DNA of 9,601 nt from NCBI GenBank assembly GCA_021736285.1, contig JAIPGE010000044.1, positions 1-9,601 on the forward strand, given 5' to 3'. The notes beneath the pieces are model-generated. The model was not told the origin of the DNA. It was given only the letters and a program-made list of their open reading frames with translations, and searched no databases. This stretch comes from Candidatus Izemoplasma sp. (GTDB taxonomy: Bacteria; Bacillota_I; Bacilli_A; Izemoplasmatales; Izemoplasmataceae). Shown piece by piece: positions 6,521-9,601 of this stretch; positions within the stretch are counted from its first letter, which is position 1; each line of letters begins with the position of its first letter. The translations under genes and the position numbers were made by a program.

Positions 6521-7340
6521 ACTGGTTATAACAGCCGCAATTTGTGGCGCAGAAGTAACCAAAAAAGATAATCCATACGTACCTTATACAATCGAAGAAC
6601 TAGCCATTGAAGCCTACAACGCAAAACGTGCAGGAGCGAGTATTATTCATCTTCATGTGCGTGAAGATGATGGCACGCCAACACAATCGAAAGATCGATT
6701 TAAAGATGCAATTCGTGCCATCAAAGCCAAATGTGGTGACATTATCATTCAACCATCAACCGGAGGTGCAGTTGGCATGTCTAATGATGAACGGCTAGCA
6801 CCGATAGTGTTGAATCCAGAAATGTGTACACTCGATTGTGGCACAGTTAATTTTGGTGGCGATGCGTTTTTCAAAAACACCGAGAATGATATCATTTATT
6901 TTAGTCAAAAGATTTATGAACGAGGTATTTTTCCAGAATTAGAGTGTTTTGGTAAAATGCACCTTGATCATGTTTTGAAATTACATACAGAAAAGATTAT
7001 TAAGGCACCTTTACATTTTAGTTTTGTCTTAGGAACAAGAGCAGGTCAAAGTGGGACAGCACGCGACTTTCATTTCTTAGTCGATAGTTTACCAGAAAAT
7101 GCAACATATACGATTACTGGTATCGGCAAATATGAATTGTCACTTGCTGAACTTGCAATTATTAATGGGGGCCATGTTCGTGTCGGATTAGAAGATAATA
7201 TATACATTAAAAAAGGACAACTTGCAAACGGCAACGCAGCGCTTGTAAAAGCAGTTGTTGATATAGCAAAAAAACACAATCGAGCGATTGCTTCTGTTAA
7301 AGAAGCAAGACAATTACTGAATTTAAAGGAGGCATCATGA
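6513..7340 (+). CDS. kce: 3-keto-5-aminohexanoate cleavage enzyme (BKACE family)
   Basis: A 275-residue TIM-barrel enzyme of the beta-keto acid cleavage (DUF849) family. It condenses 3-keto-5-aminohexanoate with acetyl-CoA and splits it into acetoacetate and 3-aminobutyryl-CoA. The known Kce active site is intact: Glu14, zinc ligands His46 and His48 in 'IIHLHVR', Ser82 in 'QPSTGG', and Arg223, Glu227 and Asp228 in 'VRVGLEDN', which correspond by alignment to Arg226, Glu230 (third zinc ligand) and Asp231 of the Cloacamonas enzyme. This supports Kce itself rather than another BKACE, as do its neighbours kal and kdd. The ribosome site AAAGGAA (6493-6499) is 13 bases from the ATG, too far to be strong, and the 8-base overlap with kal suggests coupling. 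The gene ends in TGA overlapping the kdd start. Confidence 0.95.
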   Translation: MNKLVITAAICGAEVTKKDNPYVPYTIEELAIEAYNAKRAGASIIHLHVREDDGTPTQSKDRFKDAIRAIKAKCGDIIIQPSTGGAVGMSNDERLAPIVLNPEMCTLDCGTVNFGGDAFFKNTENDIIYFSQKIYERGIFPELECFGKMHLDHVLKLHTEKIIKAPLHFSFVLGTRAGQSGTARDFHFLVDSLPENATYTITGIGKYELSLAELAIINGGHVRVGLEDNIYIKKGQLANGNAALVKAVVDIAKKHNRAIASVKEARQLLNLKEAS

Positions 7341-8365
7341 AAACACTGTGTCGATATGGAACAAACCGGGTGATTCATCCCCAAGGCGTCTTGCCACAAG
7401 CTGCAAGCAAAATTGATAACACAATGACAATTTATGATAATGAACTACTGATTAAAGTTGATACATTAAATATCGATAGTGCATCATTCACACAAATTAA
7501 ACAGGCATGTAATGCCAATATATCACAAATGAAAACGATGATATTAAAGATCGTTAATGACCGAGGTAAAATGCAAAACCCGGTCACAGGAAGTGGCGGA
7601 ATGTTGCTTGGTTATGTCAAAGAAGTTGGAAAGAAGTTTCCTAGTCAGCCCCAACTAAATACAAAAATTGCAACACTTGTTTCTTTGTCATTAACCCCTT
7701 TGCATATTGAAGAAATTATTGATATCAACTTAGAGACTGATCAAGTTAAAATTAAAGGAGAAGCGATTTTATTTGAAAGTGGTATCTATACAGAAATACC
7801 AACGATAATGAATGAACGTGTTGCACTTGCCGCATTAGATGTTGCTGGGGCACCAGCACAAGTTGCGAAACTTGTCAACCAAGGTGACACCGTTGTGATT
7901 ATAGGTGCTGCTGGGAAAAGTGGTATTTTATGTGCTTACCAAGCACGCAAAAGTGTAGGCGATACAGGATGCGTTATAGCAGTCGTGAATGAACCATCAC
8001 AAATTACGTTCTTAGAAAATCATGACATTTGTGATCACATTGTTTTAGCAGACGCAACGAATGCGATGGAAGTGTATGACAAAGTCACTAACGTCGCAAG
8101 TACACTTGCTGATGTGACCATCAATGTTGTCAATGTTGACAACACAGAAATGGGGTCAATTTTAATTACAAAAGATGACGGAACAGTCTATTTCTTTAGC
8201 ATGGCGACGTCATTTACAAAAGCAGCGCTTGGTGCAGAAGGCGTCAAGAAAGATGTCAAAATGTTAATTGGGAACGGATATACAAAAAACCATGCCAATT
8301 TTACACTTGACTTGGTTCAAAACACACCCCGAATTAAACAATTATTTGAAGAAAAATATATCTAG
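7337..8365 (+). CDS. kdd: L-erythro-3,5-diaminohexanoate dehydrogenase
   Basis: A 342-residue NAD(P)-dependent dehydrogenase that oxidatively deaminates 3,5-diaminohexanoate to 3-keto-5-aminohexanoate, the step before Kce. The N-terminal part (about 1-160) has the Kdd-type 'KMQNPVTGSGGMLLGYV' segment (78-94). The C-terminal part holds a Rossmann-like domain with the dinucleotide loop 'GAAGKSG' (190-196), a variant of GxxGxxG in which the conserved strand is 'DTVVIIG'. Length agrees with known Kdd proteins (about 340-350). AAAGGAGG at 7325-7332, inside the end of kce, lies 4 bases from the ATG, and the ATGA overlap implies coupling. The TAG stop overlaps the ribosome site of kamA. Confidence 0.93.
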   Translation: MKTLCRYGTNRVIHPQGVLPQAASKIDNTMTIYDNELLIKVDTLNIDSASFTQIKQACNANISQMKTMILKIVNDRGKMQNPVTGSGGMLLGYVKEVGKKFPSQPQLNTKIATLVSLSLTPLHIEEIIDINLETDQVKIKGEAILFESGIYTEIPTIMNERVALAALDVAGAPAQVAKLVNQGDTVVIIGAAGKSGILCAYQARKSVGDTGCVIAVVNEPSQITFLENHDICDHIVLADATNAMEVYDKVTNVASTLADVTINVVNVDNTEMGSILITKDDGTVYFFSMATSFTKAALGAEGVKKDVKMLIGNGYTKNHANFTLDLVQNTPRIKQLFEEKYI

Positions 8366-8377
8366 GAGGCATTTATT

Positions 8378-9589
8378 ATGACAGTAAAATTGTATGACAA
8401 TTACTTAGCACGCCGAAAATTATATTTTCCCAATGTCACTGATGATGAATGGAATGATTGGCACTGGCAAGTGAAGCATCGTATTAAAACAACTGCGGAT
8501 TTAAAACAATACATGACGTTATCCGATCAAGAGGAATATACGATTACAAATGTGTTAACAACCTTTCGTATGGCAATTACACCCTATTATCTTACATTAA
8601 TTAATCCCGAAAAGGGAAAACGAGATCCTATATATTTACAAACGATACCCCAAATTGAGGAACTTCACTATGGGATTCATGATTCTGATGATCCTTTACA
8701 TGAAGATGCAGATAGTGTCGCACCAGGCCTGACACATCGGTATCCTGATCGTGTATTATTTTTAGTCACAGATATGTGTAGCATGTATTGTCGTCATTGT
8801 ACAAGACGTCGTTTTGCCGGACAAAAAGATTCTGGAAACAAACTAGATCATGTCGAACAAGCTCTAGACTATATTCGAGAACATGACGAAGTAAACGATG
8901 TTATATTAAGTGGTGGTGACGCATTACTCGTAAGTGATGAACGACTTGAATATATTATTTCTGAATTACGTAAAATTGATCATGTAGGTGTCATTCGTCT
9001 CGGATCAAGAACACCAGTCGTTATGCCGCAACGAATAACCCCTGATCTTGTTAACATGTTAAAAAAATATCATCCAATATGGGTTAATACCCATTTTAAT
9101 CACTATAAAGAATTAACAAAAGAAACAGCGCGTGCCCTTGACTTATTGGCCGACGCTGGCATTCCGCTTGGGAATCAAAGTGTCTTATTGAAAGGCGTTA
9201 ACGATTGTGTTCATGTAATGAAAAAATTGGTAAAACGACTCATTCAATTACGCGTTAGACCATATTATATTTATCAATGTGATTTAACCAAAGGAATTGA
9301 ACATTTTAGAACGCCCGTCAGTAAGGGCATTGAAATCATTGAAGGTCTACGCGGTCATATTAGTGGTATTGCTGTGCCAACATTTGTTGTCGATGCTCCA
9401 GGTGGTGGTGGTAAAATTCCTGTTATGCCAAATTACGTTTTAAGTCAAGCCCCAGGTAAAACAATATTAAGAAATTATGAAGGTAAAATTGCCACATATT
9501 ATGGCCCGACATCTTATGATAATGCCTGCGATTGTGAAGATTGTGTTGCGGCCCGTGAGTCGATACAAATCAAACAGCGAAAAGGCTAA
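8378..9589 (+). CDS. kamA: L-lysine 2,3-aminomutase (radical SAM, PLP)
   Basis: A 403-residue radical SAM enzyme converting L-lysine to L-beta-lysine, the entry step of lysine fermentation. The [4Fe-4S] motif CxxxCxxC is Cys134, Cys138 and Cys141. The PLP-binding lysine is Lys346 in 'PGGGGKIP'. Asp302 ('YQCDLTKG') and Asp339 ('VVDAPGGG') match the pair that binds the lysine side-chain amine in the Clostridium subterminale enzyme (Asp293 and Asp330), a constant offset of 9. Cys277, Cys384, Cys386 and Cys389 match that enzyme's structural zinc ligands. These residues argue for genuine lysine 2,3-aminomutase rather than EpmB or glutamate 2,3-aminomutase. AGGAGG at 8364-8369 lies 8 bases before the ATG. 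The gene is full length. Confidence 0.97.
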   Translation: MTVKLYDNYLARRKLYFPNVTDDEWNDWHWQVKHRIKTTADLKQYMTLSDQEEYTITNVLTTFRMAITPYYLTLINPEKGKRDPIYLQTIPQIEELHYGIHDSDDPLHEDADSVAPGLTHRYPDRVLFLVTDMCSMYCRHCTRRRFAGQKDSGNKLDHVEQALDYIREHDEVNDVILSGGDALLVSDERLEYIISELRKIDHVGVIRLGSRTPVVMPQRITPDLVNMLKKYHPIWVNTHFNHYKELTKETARALDLLADAGIPLGNQSVLLKGVNDCVHVMKKLVKRLIQLRVRPYYIYQCDLTKGIEHFRTPVSKGIEIIEGLRGHISGIAVPTFVVDAPGGGGKIPVMPNYVLSQAPGKTILRNYEGKIATYYGPTSYDNACDCEDCVAARESIQIKQRKG

Positions 9590-9601
9590 TGAATATTCAT
9601 C
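9589..9601 (+). CDS. Possible start of the next operon gene (4 codons visible)
   Basis: An ATG at 9589 overlaps the kamA stop as TAATG and opens 'MNIH' before the window ends. AAAAGG (9580-9585) lies close upstream. The overlap style matches the rest of the operon, and related operons continue with kamB/kamC and the 5,6-aminomutase genes kamD/kamE. Identity cannot be read from four codons, and the ATG could be chance. Confidence 0.35.

Noticed and set aside
6607..6798. Plus-strand frame of 63 codons inside kce.
   Set aside because: It overlaps the catalytic region of kce in another frame and has no ribosome site.
1..9601. Mobile elements, CRISPR arrays, tRNA/rRNA genes, toxin-antitoxin or defence genes.
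   Set aside because: No repeats, transposase motifs, RNA gene sequences or defence domains were seen; the window is metabolic throughout.

Overview
The window is AT-rich bacterial DNA with all genes on the + strand, tightly packed and often overlapping, with strong AGGAGG-type ribosome binding sites. TGA is used as a stop (at the ends of atoD and kce), so the mycoplasma code (TGA = Trp) does not apply. Gene content (GH36, GPH symporter, GH2, clostridial-type lysine fermentation), a sigma-A promoter, a cre-like operator and a lysine riboswitch suggest an anaerobic, fermentative Bacillota or a deep Mycoplasmatota relative with the standard code. That placement is inference; no rRNA or marker gene is present.

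Region 1 (1-4117) is the end of a galactoside-utilisation operon: the C-terminus of a probable GH36 alpha-galactosidase, a GPH/MelB-type cation:sugar symporter and a GH2 beta-galactosidase-like enzyme. The genes overlap by 14 and 23 bases. Together they would import short galactosides and cut alpha- and beta-linkages in the cytoplasm.

Region 2 (4118-4390) is the only sizeable gap and is densely regulatory. It holds a consensus sigma-A promoter (TTGACA, 17 bases, TATAAT), a cre-like site overlapping the -35 box, a lysine riboswitch with a perfect 6-base loop-loop interaction, and an intrinsic terminator. The 5' arm of the terminator is the same sequence that closes the aptamer P1 helix. This predicts that lysine binding blocks termination, making it an ON switch.

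Region 3 (4391-9589, continuing beyond the window) is a lysine-fermentation operon in the order MaoC-like hydratase, atoD, atoA, kal, kce, kdd, kamA. KamA makes beta-lysine. The 5,6-aminomutase (kamDE), not in this window and presumably downstream, would make 3,5-diaminohexanoate. Kdd oxidises that to 3-keto-5-aminohexanoate, Kce uses acetyl-CoA to release acetoacetate and 3-aminobutyryl-CoA, and Kal removes ammonia to give crotonyl-CoA. AtoDA moves CoA between butyryl-CoA and acetoacetate. The MaoC-like protein offers a hydration route from crotonyl-CoA that the textbook pathway does not need.

The main point of interest is the control logic. One leader appears to combine catabolite repression through cre with lysine induction through a riboswitch, so that the lysine-degrading operon is expressed only when sugar is scarce and lysine is plentiful.
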